DNA of 64,000 nt from Halorhabdus sp. BNX81 (GTDB lineage Archaea > Halobacteriota > Halobacteria > Halobacteriales > Haloarculaceae): contig NZ_CP107254.1 in NCBI RefSeq assembly GCF_029229925.1, forward strand, positions 2,542,001 to 2,606,000, given 5' to 3'. This document shows positions 17,422 to 26,584 of the stretch, in pieces. A program made the translations under genes and the position numbers. How positions within the stretch are numbered: position 1 is the stretch's first letter; each line of letters begins with the position of its first letter. The notes below the pieces were generated by a model. That model ran no database searches. It worked only from the letters and a program-made list of their open reading frames with translations, and was not told where the DNA came from.

Positions 17422-20190
17422 TTAGTTTATAACCTGTCGTAGCACGGCCGGGGCCGCCTCGAGTGCGTCGTCGAGCGCCTCGGCGTCGGGGCCGCCACCC
17501 TGTGCGAAGTCCGGCGGACCGCCGCCGCCCCCACCGACGCGGTCGGCGAGTTCGCTCACGACCGCGCCGGCGTTGACGCCGGTACCCTCGGGGGCAGCCA
17601 CGACGAACTGTGCGCCGTCCACACCCGAACCAACGACCGCGACCGACCCCGATTCGGCGATCGCATTGGCCGTTGCCCGCAGTTCGTCCATCCCGCCATC
17701 GACCCGCTGGATCACCGCCGTCGTTCCGCCAACGTCGACTTCCTCGCCCCCGCTATCACCCGACGCGCGTACTTCGGCGAGTTCCGCCTGTAACTGCTCG
17801 ATCTCCTTACCGCGCGCTTTCCACTCGGTAAAGAAGCGTTCGGCCGTCTCCGGGACGTCCCACGGATCGACATCGAACGCCTCGGCCGCCGCGTAGAGGG
17901 CGTCCTCGGTCTCCTGGGTTGCCTCGATGGCAGCCTCGCCGGCGGCGTACGTCAGCCTGACGACGCCGTCCTGGATGCGCTCGGTCGAGTGGATCTTGAT
18001 CGCCCCGACTTCGCCGGTCCGGGAAACGTGAGTTCCGCCACAGGCCTGGACATCGTCTTCGACGTGGATGAGCCGGATCTGTTCGCCGGCCGGGATCCCG
18101 CCCTGGTAGAGGTCAAAGCCGTACTCGGCTTCGGCCTCGTGGCGGTCAGGCCACTCCTGGGTGACTGCGGCGTTGTCGGTGACGATATCGTTGGCGACCC
18201 GCTCGATCTCCTTGACCTCCTCGCGGGAGACCGGTTCGTAGTGACGGACGTCGATGCGTGCCGAGTCGGTCCCTTTCTGTGCACCGGCCTGGCGGATATG
18301 GTCGCCGAGAACCTGCCGGGCAGCGTGGACGACGATGTGGGTCGCTGTGTGGTGGGCCATGAGTCGGCGTCGCCGCCGGCCGTCGATCTGTCCGCGGACG
18401 AACTCGCCCGTGCCCGGATCGGCGTCAGTTCGGTGGAGGACAACGCCATCACGGATCTGGACATCGGTCACGTCGACCGTCCCGTCGTCCGTCGAGAGCG
18501 TGCCGTGATCCGGCGGTTGGCCCCCACCTTCCGGGTAGAACATCGTCTGATCGAGCACCACATCGTAGCCCTCGGCGCGCTCGATGACGTCGAGGACGAC
18601 GGCTTCGAACTCGGTCCGGGTCTGGTCGTCGTAGTAGAGCTTCTCGGTGTCCGGGAGCTCGAGCAGTCGATCGTCCCGGTCGGTCTCCTCGGTCGACCCG
18701 GGGCCCTCGGCGTCCTCGTGGCGCTCGGCGACCAGCGAGTAGAAGTCCTCCGGGGCGTCGACATCGACACCACGATCGGCGGCGATCTCCTCGACCGTCT
18801 CGGCCTGGATGCCGTGACTGTCGTAGAGTTCGACGAGTTCCGCGGCCGGGATCGGCTCGCCGGAGTCGGCGTACTCCTCGGCCAGCTGTTCGACGCGTCG
18901 GTGGCCACGGTCGAGCGTCTCGCGGTACTTCTCGACTTCCGTGCGGACGATGTCACGGATCGTATCGCGGTTGTCGTAGTCCAGCCGCTCGGCCTGCATG
19001 TCGACGAGTTCGTCCATCGGCGCGTCGACGCCGACCTCGTCGACCAGGCGTTTGGTGCGCCGGAGGACCATCCGCGCGAGATACCCCGTGCCGACGTTGC
19101 TCGGGACGATCCCGTCGCCGAGCATGTACGCGAGCGTCCGGCTGTGGTCGGCGATCGCGTAGATGGATTCGAGGGGTTCGACGAGTTCACGCAACCGCTC
19201 CGTTTCGACGCCGATCTCGCTTGCGATGTCGTCCCGTGCTGCCTCGACATCCTCGGCCTCGTCGATGTCCATCCGGCCCGAGAGCTTCGCAGCCTTGTGA
19301 ACGATTTCCTCCTCGTCGGCAGTATGATCGATCCCCGCGTTGTCCGTGAGGAAGTCGATCATGTCGGGGTAGACGGCCTCGTAGACCGTCGGCGTGCCCT
19401 GTGACATCCAGGTCCAGCGTTCGAGCCCGTAGCCGGTGTCGATGATCCGGCGGTCCATCCGGCTGTAGGTGTTGCCGTCCTTCATCTCGAAGTCGCCGTC
19501 CGGGTCGCGCTCGAACTGCATGAACACCAGCGTCGCGAGTTCCGCGCCCTCGTAGATCACCTCGAAGGCGGGTCCGGCGTTGCCGCCACCGACCCATGGA
19601 TCCTCGATGAGGGTGACATCTTCCCGGTCGGCACCGACCTCGGCGAGTAAGTCCATGCAGTACTCGACGCACTCGTCCTTCCAGTAGACCTCGCCCTCGT
19701 AGGCGTAGTCGGTCCCCTCCTCGGCGTTGAACGCGTGATGGCCCATCATCTCGAAGGCCATGGTGTGTCGGCCGGTGACGCCGACGTTGTCGATGTCCTG
19801 CATCCGGATGCAGGGCTGGCTCACGGCGAGGGGGTTCGCCGGCGGCGGCGACGCGCCGCTGGTGACGTGAGGCTGGAAGTCGTAGATCGACGCCTGGGTC
19901 AGGAGGACGTCCTCCCGCCAGCGGTTGGCCGCGACGGGATAGGGCTCGATGCGCTCGTGATCGTGTTCCTCGAAGAAGGAAAGGAACTGTTCGCGCATCT
20001 CGCCGAGTTCGAATGCCTCGTCGAACCCGGGGTTATCGATGAAGCTGTACTCGTCACAGGGTGGTTCACCGCAGGTTGTCCGCCCCTCGTCGAGCGTCCA
20101 GAAGTGATCCCCACACTCCACACACTCCTTGCGATGGAATCCGTGCTCCTCGAAGTATTCGAGCCGGTATTCCTCCTCGAGATCACTCAT
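17422..20190 (-). CDS. alaS: alanine--tRNA ligase, archaeal type
   Basis: 922 residues. The N-terminal Cys-rich insertion ([23 protein letters not shown]) and length are typical of archaeal AlaRS. The class II aminoacylation core contains [19 protein letters not shown]; the editing domain has [17 protein letters not shown] and [13 protein letters not shown], the zinc-binding residues for deacylating Ser- or Gly-tRNA-Ala. A C-Ala domain ends with a Gly-rich stretch ([16 protein letters not shown]). It charges tRNA-Ala in the cytosol. It is monocistronic. Confidence 0.97.
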   Translation of the reverse strand: MSDLEEEYRLEYFEEHGFHRKECVECGDHFWTLDEGRTTCGEPPCDEYSFIDNPGFDEAFELGEMREQFLSFFEEHDHERIEPYPVAANRWREDVLLTQASIYDFQPHVTSGASPPPANPLAVSQPCIRMQDIDNVGVTGRHTMAFEMMGHHAFNAEEGTDYAYEGEVYWKDECVEYCMDLLAEVGADREDVTLIEDPWVGGGNAGPAFEVIYEGAELATLVFMQFERDPDGDFEMKDGNTYSRMDRRIIDTGYGLERWTWMSQGTPTVYEAVYPDMIDFLTDNAGIDHTADEEEIVHKAAKLSGRMDIDEAEDVEAARDDIASEIGVETERLRELVEPLESIYAIADHSRTLAYMLGDGIVPSNVGTGYLARMVLRRTKRLVDEVGVDAPMDELVDMQAERLDYDNRDTIRDIVRTEVEKYRETLDRGHRRVEQLAEEYADSGEPIPAAELVELYDSHGIQAETVEEIAADRGVDVDAPEDFYSLVAERHEDAEGPGSTEETDRDDRLLELPDTEKLYYDDQTRTEFEAVVLDVIERAEGYDVVLDQTMFYPEGGGQPPDHGTLSTDDGTVDVTDVQIRDGVVLHRTDADPGTGEFVRGQIDGRRRRRLMAHHTATHIVVHAARQVLGDHIRQAGAQKGTDSARIDVRHYEPVSREEVKEIERVANDIVTDNAAVTQEWPDRHEAEAEYGFDLYQGGIPAGEQIRLIHVEDDVQACGGTHVSRTGEVGAIKIHSTERIQDGVVRLTYAAGEAAIEATQETEDALYAAAEAFDVDPWDVPETAERFFTEWKARGKEIEQLQAELAEVRASGDSGGEEVDVGGTTAVIQRVDGGMDELRATANAIAESGSVAVVGSGVDGAQFVVAAPEGTGVNAGAVVSELADRVGGGGGGPPDFAQGGGPDAEALDDALEAAPAVLRQVIN

Positions 20191-20360
20191 TCGTTGACTG
20201 TATTGTGGCCCGTCCGGCCCTAAATCAGTTCCGAAGGGGCTGTTCGGGCAGCTAAAGGTGTCCGTGGGCCGAAAACGGGCGCTCCGGCCGCGTCATTGTG
20301 TCGTTCATAGCGGCACGATATGATCGAAAGCGTGTGAGACACACCCAAACGACGACCTGC

Positions 20361-20999
20361 CTACTCGACGGGCGTCAACAATGTACGCGCGAACCGTTCC
20401 ATGCCGGTGGCGAGCAGTTCGAAAACGTGCAGCGAGAAGGCCCAGAGCAACACGCCGACGGGAACCGCGAGCAACGCTTCCAGGAGCGACCCCAGGTGCC
20501 ACCACGGCCCGAACTGAAAGATCTGAACGCCATCGTAGTGCAACGGTGCGGTCACCAGCGCCAGCGAAAGCGCAGTGAGCGTCACGGCGACGGTGAACTG
20601 GATTGCGCCGACTGGCAGCCGAACCAGCGCGAAGGCACACGCGCGCCAGGTCTGCTCATCGGTGCACGCATTCCGAACGTGGGAAATGGGCTCCGAAGGG
20701 GAGGTATCCAGCTTCCACGGGGACTGGATCGTCTCGTCGAGGAATGTCGCGGCCAGGCGTGCCTCGACGATCGTGAGGCAACGCAGGAAGCCGACCGTCC
20801 CGGCGAGGATCGCGATGCCGACGAACAGAACCGAGAGGGCGAGCCCAAGCGAAACCCCGATCACGACGCCGAGAAACGAGAGGATGCCGAGCGGAAAGCC
20901 CAGCACGTGATACACGAGCCGTTTGTACGGCCCGGGATGGAGGACGATACCGAGACCGTCGTCGGAGATGGCGAGGGACCTGCTATCGAGGACGGACAT
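20361..20999 (-). CDS. membrane sensor-domain protein
   Basis: 212 residues with four hydrophobic segments arranged as two pairs (about 30-75 and 125-200). The repeated pattern FPLGILSFLGVVIGVSLGL and RLPVGAIQFTVAVTLTALSL matches the putative sensor domain (PF13796-like) often found alone in haloarchaea. No kinase or output domain is attached. It lies between alaS and rfcS on the same strand but with gaps over 100 bp. Confidence 0.65.
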   Translation of the reverse strand: MSVLDSRSLAISDDGLGIVLHPGPYKRLVYHVLGFPLGILSFLGVVIGVSLGLALSVLFVGIAILAGTVGFLRCLTIVEARLAATFLDETIQSPWKLDTSPSEPISHVRNACTDEQTWRACAFALVRLPVGAIQFTVAVTLTALSLALVTAPLHYDGVQIFQFGPWWHLGSLLEALLAVPVGVLLWAFSLHVFELLATGMERFARTLLTPVE

Positions 21000-21118
21000 C
21001 GACAGAGATGTCAGAACCGTGGACGAAAAAACTATCGGAATATTCGCATCTATCCGAGTGTCTCCGGCTGAGCCCGGTTACCGGCAAAATCACCCGAATA
21101 CGCGAGATCAGATGGCTG

Positions 21119-23404
21119 TCATTCCCGACCGTCGAGTGCGAGCGAAGCGAGCAGGGCCTCGAGCTGGATCCGTTCGCTCGCCCCCTCGGTGATCCGGTAG
21201 TCGGCTTCGCCGACGCGATCGAGGACGCGGACCGCCGCCGCATCCGAGAGGTCGAACTCCCAGACGGTGCGGTGAAGCTGGTCGATGATGTCGCCGCCGG
21301 CGATCCCTTCCTCGGTCAACAGGGTGTCGAGACGCGATCGAGCGGCAGTGAAGTCGCCGTCCAGTGCGAGGTCGACCATCTCGCGGATGTCTTCGGGCCG
21401 GGCTGTCGACGTAATCTCGAAGACCGCTTCCTCGGTGACTGTATCCCCGGACATCGACGCGGCCTGGAGCCCGTTGATCGCCTTTCGCATGTCACCGCCG
21501 GCGACGTAGACCAGCGCCTCGATCCCGTCCTCGGTAACGTCGATGACTTCCTCTTGGGCGATCTGGCGGATCTGGGCCTCGACGGCCTCGTCGGCGAGCG
21601 GCGAGAACCGGAAGACGGCACACCGCGACTGGATCGGGTCGATGATCTGACTGGAGTAGTTACACGAGAGGATAAAGCGGACGTTGTTCGAGAACTGCTC
21701 CATCGTCCGGCGAAGCGCTGACTGGGCGTCGCTAGTATTGTGGGTCAAAATCCCATTGGCGAGCATGAAGTTCGGCGTCCCCTCCATGCTGATGTTGTAC
21801 GCCTTCCCACGATGGCTGTATTCGATATTTCGAACCGTGACCGTTTCGACGGCCTCCAGTCCACCGTCGGTCACGAGAGCAGGTTCGAACTCGTCTCTCT
21901 CGTAGTGTTCGTGATGCGGAAGTTCGCCGTCCCCGACGACGACAAACGTGTACTCCTCACCGTACGTTTCCAGGAATTCCTTCACCTTCTCGGTCTGGCC
22001 CCACAACTTGGCGGAGCCTTTGACCTCCACGACGGTATCGCCGATAAGGAAATCGGGATGGAACACTGATTCGGAGAGTTCAAACTCCGGTTCGTACTCG
22101 TATTCGACGCCTGCATCCTGCAACGCCTTCGCGACCTCGTACTCCCAGTCGGATCGGACGAGATGGCCGAGTTCGTCGCTGTGTCTGATGTTCCCGCCGG
22201 TTGGTTCGTGCCCCTGCAACGCTTCCGAAACCTTCTGTGCGACCTCGGGGTCACGCATCGGGTTGTTATCGCCGGTGATGTCACAGACCGGGTACTCACA
22301 CGCCTCGGTCGCTTTTTGGACGATTTCGTCTTTCCTGTCCTCGTCCAGATTCGCCCACCACTGCGCGCTCGACCGACCGATCCTTTCTTTCACCGCTTCG
22401 GGGTCGGCGTCAACGACCCACTCGTCCCACGAAGTCCCGGATCGTTTCTCGCTAAGATTGTCACAGAAGCGTTCGATGCTTTCTTCGTCCATTTCCCAGA
22501 CGGAGACACCGTGGAAATCGCCCCCGTAGTTCGGGTTGTCTTCACCTTCAAGTCTCCCGTCGGAGAGCTTCTCAACGATTTTCTCGCGTCGTTCCGCGGA
22601 CCACTCCGTCCCATACATGGGATTGCCCTCACCTTGCATCTCACGACTGTGTCCCTGGTCCTTGCAGGAAACCGAACAGAACCGTCCCGCGGTCCAGTCG
22701 CTACAGGATTCACACCGCGAAACGCCGATGTCGTCTTTGAAGTCCGCGATCTCGTCACCCGGCTCCAGTTCCTGTAGCTCTTTCTCGACGAGTTTCCCAC
22801 CTTCATCGACCACGAAAAACGGATGCGAGAGGCTCGCCTGGATGGTCCGTCCATCCGCAAGTTCGAGTTCAAAGAAATCCGCGACGCCGGAATCGACACG
22901 GTGTCCCTTGTCGGATTGGATCTCGTTGGTCTCGAAATCGACGGATGGAATCGGCTCTCCGTCTTCCGCCACGTCTTCGATATTTTTTACCTCCGGTTTT
23001 GACGGATATCCCGTAACAACCTCAGTTCCAGGCGGCACGCATAGTGCGTCGGCCTCGTCGAGGAATATAATTCGGTAGTCGTAGCCGCCAAAAGAAGTGC
23101 GCGCGAAACTCTTGACGCGGTCGCGAACGACGTCGATCCCGCGCTCGTCAGAGGCGTTGAGTTCGAGGAAGTTCTCCTCCCAGTCCTCGCCGTAGAGTTC
23201 GCGGGCGATGGCGGTCGCAGCGGTCGTCTTGCCGACGCCGGCCGGCCCGGCGAACAGCATGTGGCTGAGGTCGTTGCGTGAGACGTAGCTGCCCAGTCGC
23301 TCGACGATGGCCTCGTGGCCCGCGATGTCTTCGAGGGTTTGTGGGCGGTACTTCTCGATCCAGACTTCCTGTCGACCCGCCCGGGTTGACTCGGCCTCGC
23401 TCAT
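21119..23404 (-). CDS. rfcS: replication factor C small subunit with intein
   Basis: 761 residues from ATG 23404; removing the intein leaves a 326-residue protein of normal RfcS size. N-extein (1-121): Walker A GPAGVGKTT, Walker B IIFLDEADAL. C-extein (557-761): TSDAQSALRRTMEQFSNNVR with the SRC box (QSRCAVFRF). RFC loads the PCNA clamp on DNA during replication. The intein occupies residues 122-556, splitting the gene directly after the Walker B motif, so splicing is needed for activity. GAGCGAAGCGAG-type repeats fill the upstream region. Confidence 0.96.
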   Translation of the reverse strand: MSEAESTRAGRQEVWIEKYRPQTLEDIAGHEAIVERLGSYVSRNDLSHMLFAGPAGVGKTTAATAIARELYGEDWEENFLELNASDERGIDVVRDRVKSFARTSFGGYDYRIIFLDEADALCVPPGTEVVTGYPSKPEVKNIEDVAEDGEPIPSVDFETNEIQSDKGHRVDSGVADFFELELADGRTIQASLSHPFFVVDEGGKLVEKELQELEPGDEIADFKDDIGVSRCESCSDWTAGRFCSVSCKDQGHSREMQGEGNPMYGTEWSAERREKIVEKLSDGRLEGEDNPNYGGDFHGVSVWEMDEESIERFCDNLSEKRSGTSWDEWVVDADPEAVKERIGRSSAQWWANLDEDRKDEIVQKATEACEYPVCDITGDNNPMRDPEVAQKVSEALQGHEPTGGNIRHSDELGHLVRSDWEYEVAKALQDAGVEYEYEPEFELSESVFHPDFLIGDTVVEVKGSAKLWGQTEKVKEFLETYGEEYTFVVVGDGELPHHEHYERDEFEPALVTDGGLEAVETVTVRNIEYSHRGKAYNISMEGTPNFMLANGILTHNTSDAQSALRRTMEQFSNNVRFILSCNYSSQIIDPIQSRCAVFRFSPLADEAVEAQIRQIAQEEVIDVTEDGIEALVYVAGGDMRKAINGLQAASMSGDTVTEEAVFEITSTARPEDIREMVDLALDGDFTAARSRLDTLLTEEGIAGGDIIDQLHRTVWEFDLSDAAAVRVLDRVGEADYRITEGASERIQLEALLASLALDGRE
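21737..23041 (-). mobile_element. RfcS intein with NUMOD3 and PD-(D/E)XK endonuclease-like domain
   Basis: 435-residue intein. It begins with Cys (CVPPGTEVVTGYP), block B is SLSHPFFVV, and it ends FMLANGILTHN before Thr as +1 residue. The insert is not LAGLIDADG-like: it has a Cys4 zinc finger (C110, C113, C122, C126), NUMOD3-type repeats (GEGNPMYGTEWSAERREKI about 137; GEDNPNYGG about 166; GDNNPMRDPEVAQKV about 257) and a nuclease core LVRSDWEYEVAKAL ... FHPDFLI ... VVEVKG with E300, D330, E339 and K341. This is the pattern of a PD-(D/E)XK nuclease. The intein is a homing element at a conserved ATPase motif. Confidence 0.9.
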
Positions 23405-23807
23405 GGAGGAAGGGAGGGAGTGTGTTGGCATAAAGGCGGGGATAACGAGGCCGAACGAAGTGAGGCCTCGGAATTGCGAGCGGGGAACGGAGTGACCCGC
23501 GAGCAGCAAGAGCGAGGCCGAGTGAGCGAGGCGAACGAACCCTCGAAAAACGCGAACGGGGAGCGAAGCGACCCGTGAGAACGACGTGACTCGAGAGTGT
23601 AGCAAGCCGTGAGAGCTGCAGGCCGTGAGCCGCGGCCGACCGACGGGAGGCAGCGAATAGCATGACAGTCGATGCCGGCAGCATGGATCGTCTCGAAGGC
23701 AACCGGTTCAGGCAGGTTCGCAGTGACAGTCTCGTCTTCAGTCACCTCAACCCGGTAGTGAAAATCACACTCTTTCTGGACAACAGGCTCGTGACTTCCC
23801 ATCCATT
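23405..23807. other. intergenic region with serial GAACGAAGTGAG-type hairpins
   Basis: No supported gene. From about 23446 to 23580 there are successive short inverted repeats with GAACGAAGTGAG/GAGCGAAGCGAC-like cores (for example GAGGCC...GGCCTC). The part from 23640 to 23802 is open on the minus strand (GSHEPVVQKECDFHYRVEV ...) and could be the relic of a gene, but it runs into repeat DNA and has no family I recognise. Confidence 0.45.
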
Positions 23808-24080
23808 TCAGAAGGCTCGCTGCCAGAGGAACACAAAACTGGCAACCACGAGGTAGCCAGCAATTCCATACAGGAATGAGGAAAGAATAGTGTGAGTCAC
23901 ATGGACGAAAGTCCCGCTAACGCCACCATAGATCAGTGCGTGCGCACCGATATAGCCCCATGAGTCCTCTTCGAAGAAAGAAAGCGGTTGCAGACGATCG
24001 ATAGCGAAAATCGCGACTGCCCACCCCATTCCGATAATGAATGCAATGGCTGTGTTCGGCAATTGGGAGAGGTGAAACAT
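23808..24080 (-). CDS. small membrane protein, unknown
   Basis: 90 residues with three hydrophobic segments (about 9-26, 44-60, 64-87). It contains few acidic residues and its GC content is lower than its neighbours. An AT-rich promoter-like stretch (ATTTATATGTCC-like, 24100-24120) lies upstream. I do not recognise a family; the gene could be a recent acquisition. Confidence 0.5.
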   Translation of the reverse strand: MFHLSQLPNTAIAFIIGMGWAVAIFAIDRLQPLSFFEEDSWGYIGAHALIYGGVSGTFVHVTHTILSSFLYGIAGYLVVASFVFLWQRAF

Positions 24081-24630
24081 ACCAAGGGGTTGAATTCCAA
24101 GATTTATATGTCCGACTATTATCCAGATATATGGACTTGTTTAGATGCTTGATCTCACTGCGCTCACGGTCGCTATTGAGAAGCGGGTGAAAGCCCACAC
24201 CAGCTCGCGTGTCGTCACTTCGTTCCTCCCGCTCGCTAGACGCCGGACTCCGTTGCCTCCCTTCGGTCGGCAACGCGGCTCGCGGCCGCTGAGTGACATA
24301 CGCTCGCTTCGCTCGAATAGGGGCCGGGTGGCGGCAGGGAGACGGCGTACGCCGTCTCCATTCGAGGCCGGTGCACCGGCCTCGCGGCCGCCACGGTATG
24401 AAGCAGTCGGTAAAACCGACCGCCCACGTAGCGACGCGCGAGGGGGATTCGCCCTTTCGATCCACCAGGACGCACTCGGCGAAGACCGGCTATGCAACCG
24501 AATGCCTGGTGGACCGAGAGAGGTTCTACTGAATCCGAAGAGCGATTCTACCGCCAGGAATTCGCGGGTAAACAAGACCGATTGAACAGAACCCCGAAGC
24601 GCTCATGGTCACGCACGCGAACGAACGGAT
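24081..24630. other. non-coding region with two perfect palindromes
   Basis: 550 bp without a supported gene. It contains GAGACGGCGTACGCCGTCTC at 24339-24358 and, 4 bp later, a 22-bp perfect palindrome at 24363-24384 (arms CGAGGCCGGTG). A 16-bp imperfect inverted repeat (TCCACCAGG / CCTGGTGGA) lies at about 24461-24515. Open frames here have non-haloarchaeal codon usage. Confidence 0.55.
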
Positions 24631-24831
24631 ATGGAGGTCACGGTGGAGCTGGTCGACGAGGCCACGCGCGAGTTCGACGTCGAGCCGGGGACGACCTACG
24701 GCGAGTTGCTCGCGGACTTCGACGTGAGTCCACACGAGGTGTCGGTGCTCGTCGACGGACGGCCGGTCCCCGAGGACGAAGCGGTAGACGCCGAACACGT
24801 GCGCGTCGTCCGGCTGATCAAGGGTGGCTGA
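24631..24831 (+). CDS. samp2: small archaeal modifier protein 2 (ubiquitin-like)
   Basis: 66 residues of beta-grasp fold ending in the diglycine LIKGG, with the conserved SPHEVSVLVDGRPVPEDEAV block seen in haloarchaeal SAMP2. SAMP2 is adenylated by UbaA, conjugated to lysines of target proteins and also carries sulfur for tRNA thiolation. The ThiS/MoaD-like C-terminal tail is intact. It overlaps the acetyltransferase gene by one base (TGATG), so both are probably translated together. Confidence 0.9.
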   Translation: MEVTVELVDEATREFDVEPGTTYGELLADFDVSPHEVSVLVDGRPVPEDEAVDAEHVRVVRLIKGG

Positions 24832-25223
24832 TGGCGATTCGCACCGCCCAGGATGGCGATCTCGTCGGTGTCTTGAACGTCCTCGACGGGGCCGACCTGG
24901 CGACTGACCACGACCAGGTACAGACAGCCATCGAGCGTGGGGATGTCTTCGTCGCTGTACCGGACGAGGATCGGGACGGTTCGCCAGTCGTCGGTGCGGT
25001 GGTACTCGACGGCGAGGAAATCGTGAACGTGGCCGTGCGCCGGCGACGTCGGGATCAGGGGATCGGAAGTGTACTCGTCGAGCGAGCGATGCAGGAGCGG
25101 GAACGACTCGTCGCCGAGTTCGATACCGATGTGCGGCCGTTTTACGAGTCGCTGGGGTTCGACATCGCGGCGGCGGGTGACGGGCGGTGTCGAGGCGTGT
25201 GGCGGTTGGGCGACGGCGGATAG
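24831..25223 (+). CDS. GNAT-family N-acetyltransferase
   Basis: 130 residues from ATG 24831. The acetyl-CoA loop appears as VAVRRRRRDQGIGSVLVERAM (Q/R-x-x-G-x-G/A type) and the C-terminal motif as VRPFYESLGFDI, both standard for GNAT enzymes. It is coupled to samp2 by a one-base overlap, a linkage I recall from other haloarchaea, which suggests a role in modifying or regulating the SAMP pathway; the substrate is not known. Confidence 0.85.
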   Translation: MAIRTAQDGDLVGVLNVLDGADLATDHDQVQTAIERGDVFVAVPDEDRDGSPVVGAVVLDGEEIVNVAVRRRRRDQGIGSVLVERAMQERERLVAEFDTDVRPFYESLGFDIAAAGDGRCRGVWRLGDGG

Positions 25224-25292
25224 ATGGAAGGGACGCGTCGCGGTATTCGGAGACGGTACAGTTTAGTTCGCGGACGGAAAAAGCGGGGATGA

Positions 25293-25367
25293 GGGCCCGT
25301 ATCTCAGTCTGGTTAGAGAGAGCGGCTCATAACCGCTTCGTCCTTGGTTCAAATCCGAGCGGGCCCA
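25293..25367 (+). tRNA. tRNA with CAT anticodon (elongator Met or Ile2)
   Basis: Cloverleaf: acceptor GGGCCCG/CGGGCCC, D arm TCTC/GAGA, anticodon stem AGCGG/CCGCT with loop CTCATAA (CAT), T arm CTTGG-TTCAAAT-CCGAG, discriminator A. CCA is not encoded and no intron is seen. It lacks the AGCGGG start of initiator tRNA. The acceptor is close to that of archaeal tRNA-Ile, so an Ile2 tRNA with modified C34 is as likely as elongator Met. Confidence 0.92.
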
Positions 25368-25414
25368 TACAGCGTGCCGCGAACGACAGTGAGCGGCCGC
25401 TGTATCACCACCGA

Positions 25415-25501
25415 GGATTTGAGCCCTGGAAGTCACAGCCCGCGCAGGACCGGAGGTCCGAGCAGGAATGTCTTCCTCCGGTTCAAATCCGAGCGGACCC
25501 A
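25415..25501 (+). repeat. tRNA-tail hairpin element, first copy at tRNA(CAT)
   Basis: The 22-nt tail of the tRNA (25346-25367) recurs at 25480-25501 with one mismatch (GGACCCA for GGGCCCA). GGATTTGAGCCCTGGAAGTC at 25415 is the inverted complement of TCTTCCTCCGGTTCAAATCC (25471-25490). Flanks and stem match the element after tRNA-Pro closely (GGATTTGARCCCTGGAAGTCAC, GTCTTCCTC), although the two tRNAs differ. Confidence 0.7.
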
Positions 25502-25549
25502 TGTGCGTGGCGTGAGCAAACTCGCGAGCGCCCGCTACTGGAAAAGCAA

Positions 25550-25622
25550 GGATTTGAATGAGACCTGACGCGCACAGCGAAGCGAGCACGTCAGGGCGTG
25601 GTTCACAATCCGAGCGGGCCCA
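25550..25622 (+). repeat. tRNA-tail hairpin element, second copy at tRNA(CAT)
   Basis: A third tail copy lies at 25600-25622 with a one-base insertion in the T loop part (TTCACAATCC) and an intact GGGCCCA end. GGATTTGAATGAGACCTGAC (25550) is an imperfect inverted complement of the segment ending GTGGTTCACAATCC, giving a third hairpin, with loop CGCACAGCGAAGCGAGCAC. The stem sequence differs from the other two, with paired changes. Confidence 0.6.
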
Positions 25623-26071
25623 GTCAACTATTAGGCGTTCTGTGGCCGCCCAAATCCAGAGTAAGGGGCACTCAATCTGCCAATATCGGCAAGAACGCAT
25701 TTTTGGGAACGGGGGTGCGAAATCGGCGGTCAACAAAAATCACCGTCGGACCCATCACGTCGGTCGACTGCCGTAACCGGAGGGATGCCCGGTGAGTCGT
25801 TCTGCACAGACTTCGATCAACGCAGATGCCGAGAGAGCAGTCCGGAACCAATCACAGGACGCCCATGTACCGATCGCTGCGCCGGGGAGACCAGGGCGAT
25901 CACCGTCGCGAGAACAACACTCCGGGAGATCGGTTCTTGAGGAGTCATTAAGGCTACTTCCCTAAAACACACCGCCTGCAGTTGCGAAAATCGAGCCAGA
26001 GCGGACCCCTTGCAGGTCGTACAAATTTAGAGATACATCTAATCTTGAAATGGACTACGGCACTACCAGTA
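25623..26071. other. intergenic region, no supported gene
   Basis: 450 bp. A T5 run (about 25697) may terminate the tRNA transcript. A short minus-strand frame (25817-25948, 43 residues, hydrophobic centre SVVLATVIALVSPA) looks like a truncated relic at best. The 3' end of the region is AT-rich and belongs to the neighbouring low-GC gene. Confidence 0.4.
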
Positions 26072-26584
26072 TCATTGAATAATAGCGAGGAGTGTGGATA
26101 TATTTAAATAAATGAGTTCAAGAATCGGGATAGATAGTGAGGCGATGGAAAGACCGAGATAATACAACAGAAGTAGTCTTTCTTTTGTCCAGTTTTGCTC
26201 CCAAGAATCCTCGCGGTAGTCTGCTGGAGCCGAGAAAAACTGATCCGGAGAATCAACCGTTTCGAAATCAAAATTCACGTTTTCAAACTCATTTATTATA
26301 TCTTCTAGATGATTGGATATTTCCTTTCGGCTATTTAAGTATGTCCTTGTCCAAAGAAACATGGCCAAAAAGACCCCTGAGGCAAAGATTGAAAGGATAC
26401 CCCTAGTCAAAAATGTAGAGCTTTGTGGGAGTACTCCAACCAAGGCCCCGAAAACGACAATACTAATATAGAAGGTTGTGTGTATTATCTCGTTTGTTGT
26501 CATTTGTTCCTCGACAAGCTGACTGTATCTATCCATTAGAAAATCGAGTTTCATTTCGTCTTCCTGACCACTTGAACTGGGCAT
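26072..26584 (-). CDS. low-GC membrane protein, unknown function
   Basis: 170 residues from ATG 26584. It has two membrane segments (about 40-60 and 63-85), a cytosolic stretch rich in Asn, Phe and Asp, and a C-terminal pair (about 135-168). The small soluble head followed by 2+2 segments resembles SLATT-like or phage-exclusion membrane effectors in general layout, but no motif confirms this. Base composition is markedly more AT-rich than the surrounding genes, a sign of transfer. Confidence 0.55.
   Translation of the reverse strand: MPSSSGQEDEMKLDFLMDRYSQLVEEQMTTNEIIHTTFYISIVVFGALVGVLPQSSTFLTRGILSIFASGVFLAMFLWTRTYLNSRKEISNHLEDIINEFENVNFDFETVDSPDQFFSAPADYREDSWEQNWTKERLLLLYYLGLSIASLSIPILELIYLNISTLLAIIQ

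Noticed and set aside
17144-17425. 93-residue plus-strand frame between the propeller gene and alaS
   Set aside because: It overlaps the end of alaS, has poor codon usage and low complexity, and no recognisable motif.
23446-23580. CRISPR-like array
   Set aside because: The repeated units are short imperfect palindromes without constant repeat length or unique spacers, and no cas genes are nearby.
23401-23802. Possible minus-strand gene upstream of rfcS
   Set aside because: The first 55 residues look protein-like but the frame then enters repeat DNA and overlaps the rfcS start; at best a relic.
11574-25622. A 14-kb integrated element bounded by tRNA-tail repeats
   Set aside because: The tail copies at the two loci match different tRNAs and each repeat is next to its own tRNA. 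The interval holds core genes such as alaS, rfcS and samp2, so it is not an island.
25817-25948. 43-residue minus-strand frame with a hydrophobic centre
   Set aside because: Too short, no promoter or conserved pattern visible; may be a decayed membrane protein.
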